Positions 1 through 8,223 of a DNA stretch of 51,641 nt are shown here, one piece after another. The notes under the pieces were generated by a model that saw only the letters and a list, made by a program, of their open reading frames with translations, did no database searches and had not been told where the DNA came from. How positions within the stretch are numbered: position 1 is the stretch's first letter; the number at the start of each line of letters is the position of its first letter. The stretch comes from WJJR01 sp964440935 (GTDB lineage: Bacteria > Zixibacteria > MSB-5A5 > WJJR01). The translations under genes and the position numbers were made by a program. The DNA lies in assembly GCA_964440935.1 (NCBI GenBank), contig CAYTTY010000027.1:1-51641 (forward strand), in the 5' to 3' direction.

Positions 1-36
1 GCCGTTCAACTTTTTAACCGCCGACGGCGGTTTCAA

Positions 37-438
37 CTAAGAATGGGATTCCGCCAGAGACTCTAACCGCTTCCTCTGAAAATCTTCAATAATGGCAGGA
101 GTAAGTTGGGCCAGGAGCGTCACTCTCGGCTGGAAGAGTCTGAGAAATGCCAGAAAAGCATTCAAAGCTGCCCGATACCGCTTAACAGTATTCGGAGCAG
201 AGTGAAGCCGGACATGGTCCAGAAAATCGGCGAAGAAATCATCGATGCGGACACTCTTTTGCGTGAGTCCGAGTTTCTCAAGCCTACGTGAATTCTCCAG
301 GGATTCGACCTGAGACTTCAGCTTTCGGGCGTCTGTTTGAGTGCCAGCTTTTAACCACTTGCGCTTTCCCGCGTAGGAGACTACGACGTAGAAGGTCTTC
401 TTCCCTCGCTTAGAGGTCTTTGATTGTATGCTCGCCAC
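37..438 (-). CDS. tyrosine recombinase (phage integrase), N-terminal part, amber-interrupted
   Basis: 133 aa from a GTG at 438 preceded by GGAGGG. The basic N-terminus (KTSKRGKKTFYVVVSYAGKRKW) looks like an arm-binding domain. Residues about 60-125 look like the SAM-like core-binding domain of tyrosine recombinases (DFFADFLDHVR, APNTVKRYRAALNAF). Tyrosine recombinases are normally 300-400 aa with an R-H-R-Y catalytic domain, which is absent here. The frame meets TAG at 37-39, but the same frame then reads LKPPSAVKKLNG to the window edge, which resembles the usual continuation of this domain. The gene is therefore probably a nonsense pseudogene, or the remainder lies outside the window. It is transcribed away from the adjacent tRNA-Ser, the usual setting of an integrative element. 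Family assignment is fairly sure; the intact or broken state is not. Confidence 0.7.
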   Translation of the reverse strand: MASIQSKTSKRGKKTFYVVVSYAGKRKWLKAGTQTDARKLKSQVESLENSRRLEKLGLTQKSVRIDDFFADFLDHVRLHSAPNTVKRYRAALNAFLAFLRLFQPRVTLLAQLTPAIIEDFQRKRLESLAESHS

Positions 439-467
439 ATTCCCTCCACGGTTAGAAAGCCGTTAGA

Positions 468-497
468 AATATGGGGTGGTGGAGAGTATGTTGTCAA
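468..497 (-). promoter_or_regulatory. possible promoter of the integrase gene
   Basis: On the minus strand TTGACA (497-492) is followed after 18 nt by CATATT (473-468). It lies about 30 nt upstream of the integrase GTG. The -35 is perfect and the -10 matches at 4 of 6 positions. Inference from sequence only. Confidence 0.3.
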
Positions 498-542
498 TAA
501 CATGAAGAAAGGAAATGACATACAAAGTTAGAAACAAAATGG

Positions 543-629
543 CGGAGAGACCGGGATTCGAACCCGGGAGACGCGTTAACGCCTACGCGCTTTCCAGGCG
601 CGCTCCTTCAGCCACTCGGACATCTCTCC
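543..629 (-). tRNA. tRNA-Ser (anticodon GGA)
   Basis: An 87-nt class II tRNA. The acceptor arms GGAGAGA and TCTCTCC pair perfectly and the discriminator base is G. The anticodon loop CTGGAAA, flanked by GCGC, gives anticodon GGA (reads UCC/UCU). The T arm is CCCGGGTTCGAATCCCGG, and a long variable arm is present (TAGGCGTTAACGCG region), as expected for tRNA-Ser. The 3' end faces the integrase fragment, making it a plausible attachment site. CCA is not encoded: the sequence after the discriminator base reads CCATTT only if two bases are shifted. Confidence 0.95.
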
Positions 630-779
630 GCGTCGCTACTGGAACATATCGGTTGATATACGGTCAAGCAAGCGGGTTCGACTGACGTGGAATGACGCGG
701 CAGGAACGGGTCTTGGGTTGCCGAATGTAGCGACTCCCCATAGATTTGCCGCAATCTTAACTGTGTCGATAGTGACCCT

Positions 780-2954
780 ATGACCACGTCAAACAACCCA
801 GACGACCCTCAATCACCGGACTCGTCAGGCTGGCAAGAACCGGACGACCGCGCCGCAGCATCACCGGACTCGGCAAGGGCTCAAGCATCGCCGCCGGCCG
901 GGCCACTGCCCAGGCCGTTGCGGTGGTTTCGGCAGGTGTGGCTGTGGGTGGGGTGGATTGCGATTGTGGGGCTGACCGGGCGGTTTGTGCTTAAAATGCT
1001 CGATCCGCTGCCGGCGGTGGCCTTTCTGTTGACTGTCGCGGCATTCTGTATCCCCGGGTGGGCGCTGGTGTCGCTCATGTGGGGGAGCGACAGGTCGACA
1101 CGCGATGCCGAATTGTGGCTGTGGGGTGGAGCAATTGGCGTGGCGATCAGTTCGTGGGTAGCCCTCACCGAAGGGGCGGTGACCGGCCATGCGAGTGGGC
1201 ACTGGGTCATTGGTCTCGACGCGCTGGCCATTGTGGTTTGGCTGTTATTCGCCCGTCGCGACGGGTTTGCGCCGATTTCCATTCGTGCGTGGACCTTCGG
1301 TGAACGAGTCGTCTCGCAACTGGCGATCCTATGGGTCCTTGGGATTGTTCGCAAAGCATACTTCAGCTTCGGAGTCACCGGAGAGGGGGGGTATGTCTTG
1401 CTGCCGGCCTCATACGCGGTCGATTTCCTCCAGACACTAACTCATGCGGCGGCGCTGAGTCTGAGCATTCCTCCCGAATCGTTGGGTTTGTCGGGCGTTA
1501 CGGCACCCGTGGGATCGTGTGTGCTTTTTCTGCCGGTGATCGGCCGGTACTGGATGGATCCGGTCGGATCGTTGAGCGCATGGACGATGCTGACCCATCT
1601 GATCAGCGCGCTGGGGTTCATCGGCGTGGTGATGACCGTGTTTCGCGCGTTCATATTCGATTTGCGTCGTCTCATAGCCGCTGTCGTCGTGCTGCTGTTT
1701 GCCTATAGTTCATACTGGCTGGTGCTGGCGATACAGTCGGATGCCATCAGCTACCAATCGGCGTGGTGGCGGACGTCTTTGACTCCGCTTTACTACTTCT
1801 GGTCGTTGACAGACGCCCAGACGTTGGTCACGCTGGCTTTGTGGATGGTGGGCGCACTTTGGCTGCGTGCGCGCCGTCAACCACCGGCGTTGATTGGGTA
1901 CCTTGGGGTCGGAATTGGCGCCGGTATCAGCGCGTCGATTGATCCGCAATTGGGGTGGCTGAGCCTGGTGGCGGCGGTGGCGTGGTTGATCGTGCTGTCG
2001 ATTCAGTTCCCGAATGAACGAGAGCGTATCGGTCTCGGGGCATTCGTGGTCATCGTGGCGGTGCTGTTTACAACGACGCCGCTCTGGTGGTTTGGGGTGC
2101 AGTCGCCGTATCCGTTCAGTGAATTGCAGTTTAGTGGCAGCATCGATGACTACCTGTCGTTGCCGGCGCGGTTGATCATTCTGTTTGGTTCGCTGCTGCT
2201 TCTTCCTGTCTGGGGATATTCGCGCCGTGTGTGGATCAGTCACCAAGTGGGCAAACCGATGTACTGGGCGATTGGGGTCGCGACATTGTTTATCATGCTC
2301 CATGTTGAGCTTGTTGGTGATCCATCGTACGGCGTGCGCACCGGCATCAGTGTGCTGTTCGTGTTGCTTCTGTTTGCCCTGGCGCGCGGGTTGTCGGGCG
2401 AATTTGTCTGGACGGATAAAATTACGATGATTGCCGGGATGATTGTGCTATTGGGAGTGCCGACGGCGGTATATGATTTCTACGCCATCGGACCGCCCGG
2501 ATCCGGGCAGGCGATTCGGGTGCATTCGGAAGATCATCAGGCGGCGATGTGGGCACGGGAGAATCTGGACGCCGATGCGACCGTCCAATCGTGGCCGGAG
2601 TACGGCGATTCGACGGTTGTGCCACAATCGGTGGCGCCATTTGCGTGGGGGAGTCATCTGGCATTGCGTCCGATGGCCGCCGGACCGTTGGAGGGGTGGA
2701 TTAACGAACTGCCGGTCTCGCGGCGGGCGGATGCAGAGAGCGTGTTTACGGCAGAGCGTCCTGATTCGACATACTTCCGGGCGAAGCGTCTGGGGATCGA
2801 ATACATCTACGCCGGCCCGCATGAGTTTCGACGATTGAGTCGGTTACGTCCTCGATTGCGGGCGGCGCCGCGATACTTTGAGACGGTGTACGAGACCGAT
2901 TCGGCGGGGATTTATCGGGTGTTTCCGTTGCCGTTGGATCCGGATGCGCGGTAG
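780..2954 (+). CDS. large polytopic membrane protein, GT-C-like
   Basis: 724 aa. A hydrophilic, Pro/Ser/Asp-rich N-terminus (residues 1-45) is followed by about 14 hydrophobic segments between roughly residues 50 and 565, then a C-terminal extramembrane domain of about 150 aa (AAMWARENLDADATVQSWPEY ... YIYAGPHEF ... ETVYETDSAGIYRVFPL). This architecture is typical of uncharacterised bacterial GT-C-fold-like proteins, which transfer sugars from lipid-linked donors at the outer face of the inner membrane. No catalytic motif can be pinned down, so the glycosyltransferase role is inference from topology and from the envelope-polysaccharide genes nearby. No clear ribosome binding site precedes the ATG. 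It is followed by repeat-rich intergenic DNA and appears to be a single-gene unit. Confidence 0.7.
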   Translation: MTTSNNPDDPQSPDSSGWQEPDDRAAASPDSARAQASPPAGPLPRPLRWFRQVWLWVGWIAIVGLTGRFVLKMLDPLPAVAFLLTVAAFCIPGWALVSLMWGSDRSTRDAELWLWGGAIGVAISSWVALTEGAVTGHASGHWVIGLDALAIVVWLLFARRDGFAPISIRAWTFGERVVSQLAILWVLGIVRKAYFSFGVTGEGGYVLLPASYAVDFLQTLTHAAALSLSIPPESLGLSGVTAPVGSCVLFLPVIGRYWMDPVGSLSAWTMLTHLISALGFIGVVMTVFRAFIFDLRRLIAAVVVLLFAYSSYWLVLAIQSDAISYQSAWWRTSLTPLYYFWSLTDAQTLVTLALWMVGALWLRARRQPPALIGYLGVGIGAGISASIDPQLGWLSLVAAVAWLIVLSIQFPNERERIGLGAFVVIVAVLFTTTPLWWFGVQSPYPFSELQFSGSIDDYLSLPARLIILFGSLLLLPVWGYSRRVWISHQVGKPMYWAIGVATLFIMLHVELVGDPSYGVRTGISVLFVLLLFALARGLSGEFVWTDKITMIAGMIVLLGVPTAVYDFYAIGPPGSGQAIRVHSEDHQAAMWARENLDADATVQSWPEYGDSTVVPQSVAPFAWGSHLALRPMAAGPLEGWINELPVSRRADAESVFTAERPDSTYFRAKRLGIEYIYAGPHEFRRLSRLRPRLRAAPRYFETVYETDSAGIYRVFPLPLDPDAR

Positions 2955-2981
2955 GTGTTCCTTTGTAGGCAGTGGGTGTCA

Positions 2982-3134
2982 TTAGGGCGATTGTCAGAAG
3001 AATTGTCCGTTTGAAGCCAACACGGTGGTCATGTGTGGCGTCACCCGCCCTCGGGTGACGCCTTGTCGGTAGTGGAGATAGCCGTCACGCAACGGCACTC
3101 TGGAATCGGACAGTTATGCTGACAACCGCTCTAG
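2982..3134. repeat. MITE-like intergenic element, copy A
   Basis: The left end reads TTAGGGCGATTGTCAGAA followed by gaattGTCCGTTTG. The right end, reverse-complemented, reads CTAGAGCGGTTGTCAGCA followed by taactGTCCGATT. The two form an imperfect terminal inverted repeat of about 30 bp. The core of about 90 bp contains a hairpin (GGCGTCACCCGCCCTCGGGTGACGCC region, 3038-3063). It has no coding capacity. Related ends occur at 5350, 5532, 22278, 41363 and 51590. Confidence 0.7.
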
Positions 3135-3156
3135 TACTATCTCACGCGTGATACGT

Positions 3157-3319
3157 CGTAGGGCAGGAGCACTGCGCGTCCGTGACGTTGGAGACGGCGG
3201 GAGCGCTGGCAGCGCAGGGCTCCTGCCGATGGCGTTGTCGCGTGTCCGGCAGGAGCCCCGGGCGGGCAGCCGAATTGACCATGCCGAGCACGTGTGGCGC
3301 CCGGTGCTCCTGCCCTACG
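3157..3319. repeat. nested palindromes (GTAGGGCAGGAGCAC type)
   Basis: A perfect 16-bp inverted repeat, CGTAGGGCAGGAGCAC, has arms at 3157-3172 and 3304-3319. Inside it lies a second perfect 12-bp pair, GGGCTCCTGCCG, at 3217-3228 and 3247-3258. The core GGCAGGAGC therefore occurs four times in alternating orientation. It could fold into a large cruciform or RNA hairpin. No gene is seen here. Confidence 0.6.
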
Positions 3320-3360
3320 GAGTTCTGTGCGGCTCTTGGTGCGTGACATGACACTATGAT

Positions 3361-3602
3361 GTGAGTTACGCGGGCCCTGATGGCCAAAAGCCGCCATCAG
3401 GGCCACAATTTTTGAGCCGGCATACGCGCGACCAACATGTAGGGCGGATGCGCGGACGGTTAGGCTTGGGTGATTGTTGCCGATTGGGTGCTTGGGCAGA
3501 TGGTGATGAACGGAGAATGCCAGCGCACCCGCCCTACGGTTTTGTTTTGTGTATGCAAAGGTGAGTTACGCGGGCCCTGATGGATAAAGCCCCATCAGGG
3601 CC
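3361..3602. repeat. direct-repeat pair of hairpins flanking a third inverted repeat
   Basis: An identical 23-bp sequence beginning GTGAGTTACGCGGGCC occurs at 3361 and 3561, exactly 200 bp apart. Each copy opens a hairpin GGCCCTGATGG / CCATCAGGGCC (3373-3383 with 3394-3404; 3573-3583 with 3592-3602). Between them GTAGGGCGGATGCGC (3439-3453) pairs with GCGCACCCGCCCTAC (3523-3537) with one mismatch. Together with the elements at 2982 and 3157, this fills the whole 2955-3716 gap, so no gene is proposed there. Confidence 0.6.
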
Positions 3603-3716
3603 ACGACTTCGATAAGAGAAACTGCCAGTTGGGTTTTCAGCATTGGGGGTGCGGGGTCGATACACTGACAGGGGACTGTGCTTGCCGGTGGCGGTGTGAA
3701 CGTTCCCCGCAACGCT

Positions 3717-4883
3717 ATGAGCCAACGCATCCGGGTCGCCTATCTCGTTGATTCCATTGATGATCCCACACGTGGGACGGTCAATCATGTGCGCCGTCTG
3801 ACACATACGCTCGACGGTCACGAGTTCTTCCCGCATGTGCTGGTCTTAAATGATCACGCCGAGGATCGGCGATTGCAGGGGTTTACCTGCCGGGTGGAAC
3901 GGTTTGGGTACCAGGCGGGCAAGCCGTGGGCCATCATGCGTGCGCGTTTGCGGTTGCAGAAGTATCTGCGGGAACATCGGTGTGACGTTGTCTGTGCATA
4001 CGATCGTGTTGCGCGAATCGCCGGGTTGCCGATTGTGCGATCGGTACACGACGGTTTGTGTATCGGTGTGGCGCGGGATATGGGTCAGGATCTGAATCCC
4101 GATGACTTGCTTCGTTTGCGCCGGTCGAATGAACATGTGCACCGGTTTGTGGCCTCGTCGGCCGCGGTGGCCAATCGATTGATGCGCCAGGAGAAGGTCT
4201 TTCGCGATTGGATTGACATCATTCCGGAGGCGGCACTGCTCGATGACGGGCCAGTGCGAACCGAAGAGAGCTTTGTTGAGGCACGACACTCCTTTGGATT
4301 TTCAATTCATGAACCGGTGATTCTGGTGCACGGTGCATTTGCGCCCTGGACTGATCGGACGATGATCTTCGAGGCACTGGAGTTCTTGGCGGAACATCAT
4401 TCCAATCTCCGGTTTGTGATGATGGGACGGGGTCCATCGGATGCGATTGCGGCCGTGCGTGCCGACGCCGAGCGGCGGGCATTGGAACGGCAGATTGTGA
4501 TTGCCGATGATCCGCAGTTGTTCGAGCGCTGGACACTGGCGGCGAATGTGGGGATTACGGCATCGCTGTATGAGGGTGCAGCCGACGCGTTACTTCGTTT
4601 CATGGCGACCGGTTTGCCGGTGGTGGCGACATCATCGGGAGACAATGCCGAGATCATCTCACACGGGCAGACCGGGTACCTGGTGCCGCCGCGTGAGGCC
4701 GATGCCCTGGCGATGCGCATCCATCTGTTGTTAGTCGCCAATGACCTTGAGCGGGACTTCATTGCGGCTGCCCGCGCCAGTGTCAACAACGAGTTCTCCG
4801 ATGCGTTGGAGGCGCGGCGGTTCTCCGATTATTTTCGATCGTTGGTGTATGCGCAGCTTCAGGGGTTTGAGCGGATTGCTTAG
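3717..4883 (+). CDS. glycosyltransferase family 4 (GT-B)
   Basis: 388 aa from ATG 3717 (MSQRIRVAYLVDS); an in-frame GTG at 3678 would add 13 aa of unlikely sequence. The N-terminal half has the GT-B acceptor lobe with the usual opening (IRVAYLVDSIDDPTRGTVNH). The C-terminal half has the donor-sugar site EGAADALLRFMATGLPVVAT followed by E-I-I and GYLVPP, the standard GT4 pattern. It probably transfers a nucleotide-sugar residue onto a lipid or polysaccharide intermediate at the cytoplasmic membrane; the substrate cannot be told. It stands alone between repeat-rich regions, but with the O-antigen ligase-like gene at 8224 and the membrane protein at 780 it suggests a surface-polysaccharide neighbourhood. 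Confidence 0.85.
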   Translation: MSQRIRVAYLVDSIDDPTRGTVNHVRRLTHTLDGHEFFPHVLVLNDHAEDRRLQGFTCRVERFGYQAGKPWAIMRARLRLQKYLREHRCDVVCAYDRVARIAGLPIVRSVHDGLCIGVARDMGQDLNPDDLLRLRRSNEHVHRFVASSAAVANRLMRQEKVFRDWIDIIPEAALLDDGPVRTEESFVEARHSFGFSIHEPVILVHGAFAPWTDRTMIFEALEFLAEHHSNLRFVMMGRGPSDAIAAVRADAERRALERQIVIADDPQLFERWTLAANVGITASLYEGAADALLRFMATGLPVVATSSGDNAEIISHGQTGYLVPPREADALAMRIHLLLVANDLERDFIAAARASVNNEFSDALEARRFSDYFRSLVYAQLQGFERIA

Positions 4884-4983
4884 GCGTTCCTCCAAGCAAC
4901 ACATCTGTTGAGGGTTGTTGCCATGGGCGGGCGCATAGGCGGCGCTTCTATAGATCGTGGAATTCAACGGATAAGAGGGGTGC

Positions 4984-5030
4984 CCCACCCTGACCATTCA
5001 CCGGCTCCGTCGGTGAATGGTCAGGGTGGG
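4984..5030. repeat. perfect 20-bp palindrome
   Basis: CCCACCCTGACCATTCACCG (4984-5003), a 7-nt loop, then its exact reverse complement (5011-5030). It lies about 100 bp after the GT4 stop. There is no proper U-run (TTTATC follows), so it is a poor intrinsic terminator and more likely a repetitive palindrome. The rest of 4884-5349 shows no gene. Confidence 0.6.
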
Positions 5031-5349
5031 TTTATCACTGAGGGGCGCAAAAGCCGTTAACCCGGATCCTGCACCAGAGTTGACCATTTCGTTAGATGCG
5101 GCGCACGAGATTCCCCACAATTTACTGTGGTCCAAACGGTTGATTGATCGGAGTTGTAGTGTGTCCTCGCGTCGCATCCGAGAATTCGGGGGACAAAGTG
5201 TAACCGCCCAAGGCGAGCTTTTCCGATACGCAAGTTATAGTGGGTTAACATGTTACCGGAGATTGTCCGTGGGGCTTGTGAAATATCCGGGTTAAAACGG
5301 TTGGAAAGAGTTGTGGTGTGGTCCCGTGGCACCCGGCTGAAGCCGGGTG

Positions 5350-5532
5350 TTAGAGTGATTGTCAGAAGTATTTTCCGTTTGTATTTCTATACTCTGTCAT
5401 CCCCGTCGGCCGTGGCGGACCGAGACAGTGTCGTAATTGCTTGTTTACGAAGACAATGGATTCCCGCTTTCGCGGGAATGACAGCGAATGTTACCTTGGC
5501 AATCGGAAATCTATTCTGACAACCGCTCTAGA
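5350..5532. repeat. MITE-like intergenic element, copy B
   Basis: The left end TTAGAGTGATTGTCAGAA is followed by gtatTTTCCGTTTG. The right end, reverse-complemented, reads CTAGAGCGGTTGTCAGAA followed by tagatTTCCGATTG. This is the best pair of terminal inverted repeats in the window, about 183 bp in total. The interior carries a smaller palindrome (ATTCCCGCTTTCGCGGGAAT, 5461-5480). A separate hairpin ACCCGGCTGAAGCCGGGT abuts its left edge (5332-5349). Confidence 0.75.
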
Positions 5533-5576
5533 ATGCAGTAAGCCCGCTTGAAGCAGGCTTTGCGCGATCGGAACTT

Positions 5577-5795
5577 GTAGGGCGGATGCGCTGTCCGTTG
5601 GGTTCGATAATCGATCATCCACGAAGCTATTTCCGTTTTGTTCATTCCATCATCTCCGACCGCGCATACGCCGGGTGGTCTTGTACACGTGCGCGGGTCG
5701 GCGGGTGTGCGCGTGGAGATGCTCGGGTAACTCGTTGAGGATCGAGCATGCGGATAAATGTCCGTGATGTCCTGCGCATCGCGCACCCGACCTAC
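5577..5795. repeat. inverted-repeat element, GTAGGGCGGATGCGC type
   Basis: GTAGGGCGGATGCGC (5577-5591) pairs with GCGCACCCGACCTAC (5781-5795), with one mismatch. The left arm is identical to the arm at 3439-3453. The internal DNA (about 190 bp) differs from that copy and shows no convincing coding frame. Region 5533-5894 otherwise holds nothing recognisable. Confidence 0.5.
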
Positions 5796-5894
5796 ATGCT
5801 GGTTGATTTCTCGAAGCAGACGTTCTATGTTGGCCGTCCGGCGAGAGGCGGGGCGTTTTCCCATCCGTTTACGATTACTCGCTTTTGATGTGCA

Positions 5895-8153
5895 ATGTCA
5901 CAGTCGATTAGTACCGATACATTTCTGGCGGAAATGAACGAGCCGCAACGGATGGCCGTGCTCCACGAGCAGGGGCCGCTGTTGATTCTGGCAGGCGCGG
6001 GATCGGGGAAGACACGGGTCATCACGTATCGAATTGCGCATCTGCTGACACAGGGCGTAGATCCGCGACAGATATTGGCGGTGACGTTCACCAACAAAGC
6101 GGCCGGTGAGATGAAACACCGGGTGCGGCAGTTGGTCGGGCCGCAGGCGAGCGATCTGTGGGTATCAACGTTTCATTCGTTTGCCGCGCGGTTTCTGCGA
6201 TTCGAGTATGCCGCCGCCGGGCTACCCCAACATTTTTCGATCTACGATGATGATGATTCAAAGGGCGTGATCAGGCGGCTGATCAACGATTTCAACTTGC
6301 CGTCACGGACGTTCACGGTCGGTATTGTCAAATCGAAGATCTCCGACGCCAAAGACCGGTTAATGACACCGTCGGCGTTCGCCAATCTCGCGCATGATGA
6401 TTATCTGCGACGCATTGCCGAGGTGTATGCGGCGTACGAAGAGCGTCTGAGAGACGCCGGCGCGGTGGACTTTGACGATTTGCTGCTGCACGCTGTTCGT
6501 GCCCTTGAAGAGAATGAGTATGTGCGCTCGCGATGGCAACGGCGGTTTTCCCACGTGCTGGTCGACGAATACCAGGACACCAATCTGGCGCAGGTGCGGT
6601 TGATCAAAATTCTGGCCGAACCGGAACGGAATTTGTGCGTGGTCGGTGATGACGATCAGTCGATTTACGCGTGGCGCGGCGCCGATATCCGCAATATCCT
6701 CGAATTCGAAAAGACGTATCCCGAAACGAAGATCATTCGTCTCGAACAAAACTACCGCTCGCGTCCCAACATTCTTGAAGCGGCGCATTCGGTGGTATCA
6801 TCGAATCTCAACCGGCATCCGAAGAAGCTGTGGACCGCCAAACAGCCGGGTGACAAGATCAGCGTGATGCTGGTCCCCGACGACTGGGCGGAAGCCGAAA
6901 AGGTGTTGGAGCAGGTCAGTGTTCTGTGTGAACGCGATGGTTTCGCGGTGACCGATGTGGTCATTTTGTTTCGCACCAATGCGCAGTCGCGTCCGTTTGA
7001 GGATGCCTGCCGCCGGCATTCGACGCCGTATGTTCTTGTTGGCGGGACGAAGTTCTATCAGCGGGCGGAGATCAAAGACGCGCTGGCGTACATGCAACTG
7101 ACGATCAACGGGCGCGATGTGGCGGCGTGGCGGCGTATCGTGAATCGTCCGACACGCGGGATCGGGGACACATCGCAGAAAAAGATCGAAGATGCGCGCC
7201 GTCAGGACGGACGCACGTTTGAAGAATTCATGGGTGATCGTGCGGCAGTGACCGCAGCCGCTGGAAAACGGGCGGCGGGTGCGGCGGTGCGGTTTGCCCA
7301 ACTGATCGGCGATCTGCGCAACGCCCGTACGACCATGACACTGGCCGACTGGTGCCGGTGGCTGGTCGACACGGTCGATCTGGAGCGTGCGTGGGAGGGC
7401 GATGATCCGGCGATGATCGAGACACGCACGGAGAACCTCGACGAGTTGGCGGCCGCGATGGCCGAATATGAGATGACTGCCGAAACACCGTCGTTGTCCG
7501 GATTCTTAGAGCAGGCCGCACTGGTGACCGACATCGACAACTATGAAGCGCGTCTTGAGGCCATCACACTGATGACCCTCCACGCCGCCAAGGGCCTCGA
7601 GTTTCCCGTGGTCTTCATCTGCGGACTGGAAGAGGGCCTGTTTCCGTTGTCGCGATCGATGGAAAAACCCGAAGCGCTCGAAGAAGAGCGCCGGCTGTTT
7701 TATGTGGGGGCAACACGGGCCAAAGAACGTCTGTTTTTGACTTATGCGCGTACGCGGCACCGGTTCGGGCCGATGGCGTCGATGCGGTCGCGGTTTATCG
7801 AAGAGATCCCGGCCGATTATGTCGACGTCGAAAATTACATTTCACCGAGCGAACTCGACGGTGACGGCCTCGGGTATGATGCCCCCGCCAAGTCGTGGGG
7901 ACATCACAGTCTGGCACGCACCCGGACTGCGCGCGGCGTCTCGCGTATCGGGTCGACACCGTCGGCCGACGGGGCTGCGGTCGCGCTGAACATCCAGGCC
8001 GGCAGTATTGTGCTGCATCCGAAGTTCGGTGAAGGCGAAGTGATGACCGTGCGGGGCATGGGTGAGAATACGACCTGCGAAATCGCCTTCCGTGGCGGGT
8101 TCATGAAGACGCTGATGGTACGATTTGCGCAGTTGCAGATTTTGCGGCAGTAG
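5895..8153 (+). CDS. pcrA: ATP-dependent DNA helicase UvrD/PcrA (SF1)
   Basis: 752 aa, a normal length for the family. The Q-motif is MNEPQRMAV (14-22), Walker A is GAGSGKT (34-40), Walker B is VDEYQDTN (about 223-230), and GDDDQSIYAWRGAD follows at about 251. Motif IV is LEQNYRS, motif V is TLHAAKGLEFPVVF with GLEEGLFP, and motif VI is EEERRLFYVGATRAKERL. The C-terminal region (about 700-752: GSIVLHPKFGEGEV) is the Tudor-like RNA polymerase-binding segment. It unwinds DNA 3'-5' in nucleotide-excision and mismatch repair and in removal of RecA or stalled polymerase. It appears monocistronic, with a 70-bp gap before the next gene. The ATG at 5895 is preceded by no strong ribosome binding site. 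Confidence 0.97.
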   Translation: MSQSISTDTFLAEMNEPQRMAVLHEQGPLLILAGAGSGKTRVITYRIAHLLTQGVDPRQILAVTFTNKAAGEMKHRVRQLVGPQASDLWVSTFHSFAARFLRFEYAAAGLPQHFSIYDDDDSKGVIRRLINDFNLPSRTFTVGIVKSKISDAKDRLMTPSAFANLAHDDYLRRIAEVYAAYEERLRDAGAVDFDDLLLHAVRALEENEYVRSRWQRRFSHVLVDEYQDTNLAQVRLIKILAEPERNLCVVGDDDQSIYAWRGADIRNILEFEKTYPETKIIRLEQNYRSRPNILEAAHSVVSSNLNRHPKKLWTAKQPGDKISVMLVPDDWAEAEKVLEQVSVLCERDGFAVTDVVILFRTNAQSRPFEDACRRHSTPYVLVGGTKFYQRAEIKDALAYMQLTINGRDVAAWRRIVNRPTRGIGDTSQKKIEDARRQDGRTFEEFMGDRAAVTAAAGKRAAGAAVRFAQLIGDLRNARTTMTLADWCRWLVDTVDLERAWEGDDPAMIETRTENLDELAAAMAEYEMTAETPSLSGFLEQAALVTDIDNYEARLEAITLMTLHAAKGLEFPVVFICGLEEGLFPLSRSMEKPEALEEERRLFYVGATRAKERLFLTYARTRHRFGPMASMRSRFIEEIPADYVDVENYISPSELDGDGLGYDAPAKSWGHHSLARTRTARGVSRIGSTPSADGAAVALNIQAGSIVLHPKFGEGEVMTVRGMGENTTCEIAFRGGFMKTLMVRFAQLQILRQ

Positions 8154-8223
8154 GTTGGTTGCTGTATCCCCATTATAATTCCGGCTTGCTGCTAGTCCGC
8201 CCTGAGCCGATACTTCAACTGCT

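Noticed and set aside
5017..5332. Short frames on both strands after the GT4 gene
   Set aside because: No start signals, no similarity; part of palindrome-rich DNA.
5511..5864. 117-aa minus-strand frame in the pcrA upstream gap
   Set aside because: Runs through repeat arms and has no ribosome binding site; considered repeat-derived.
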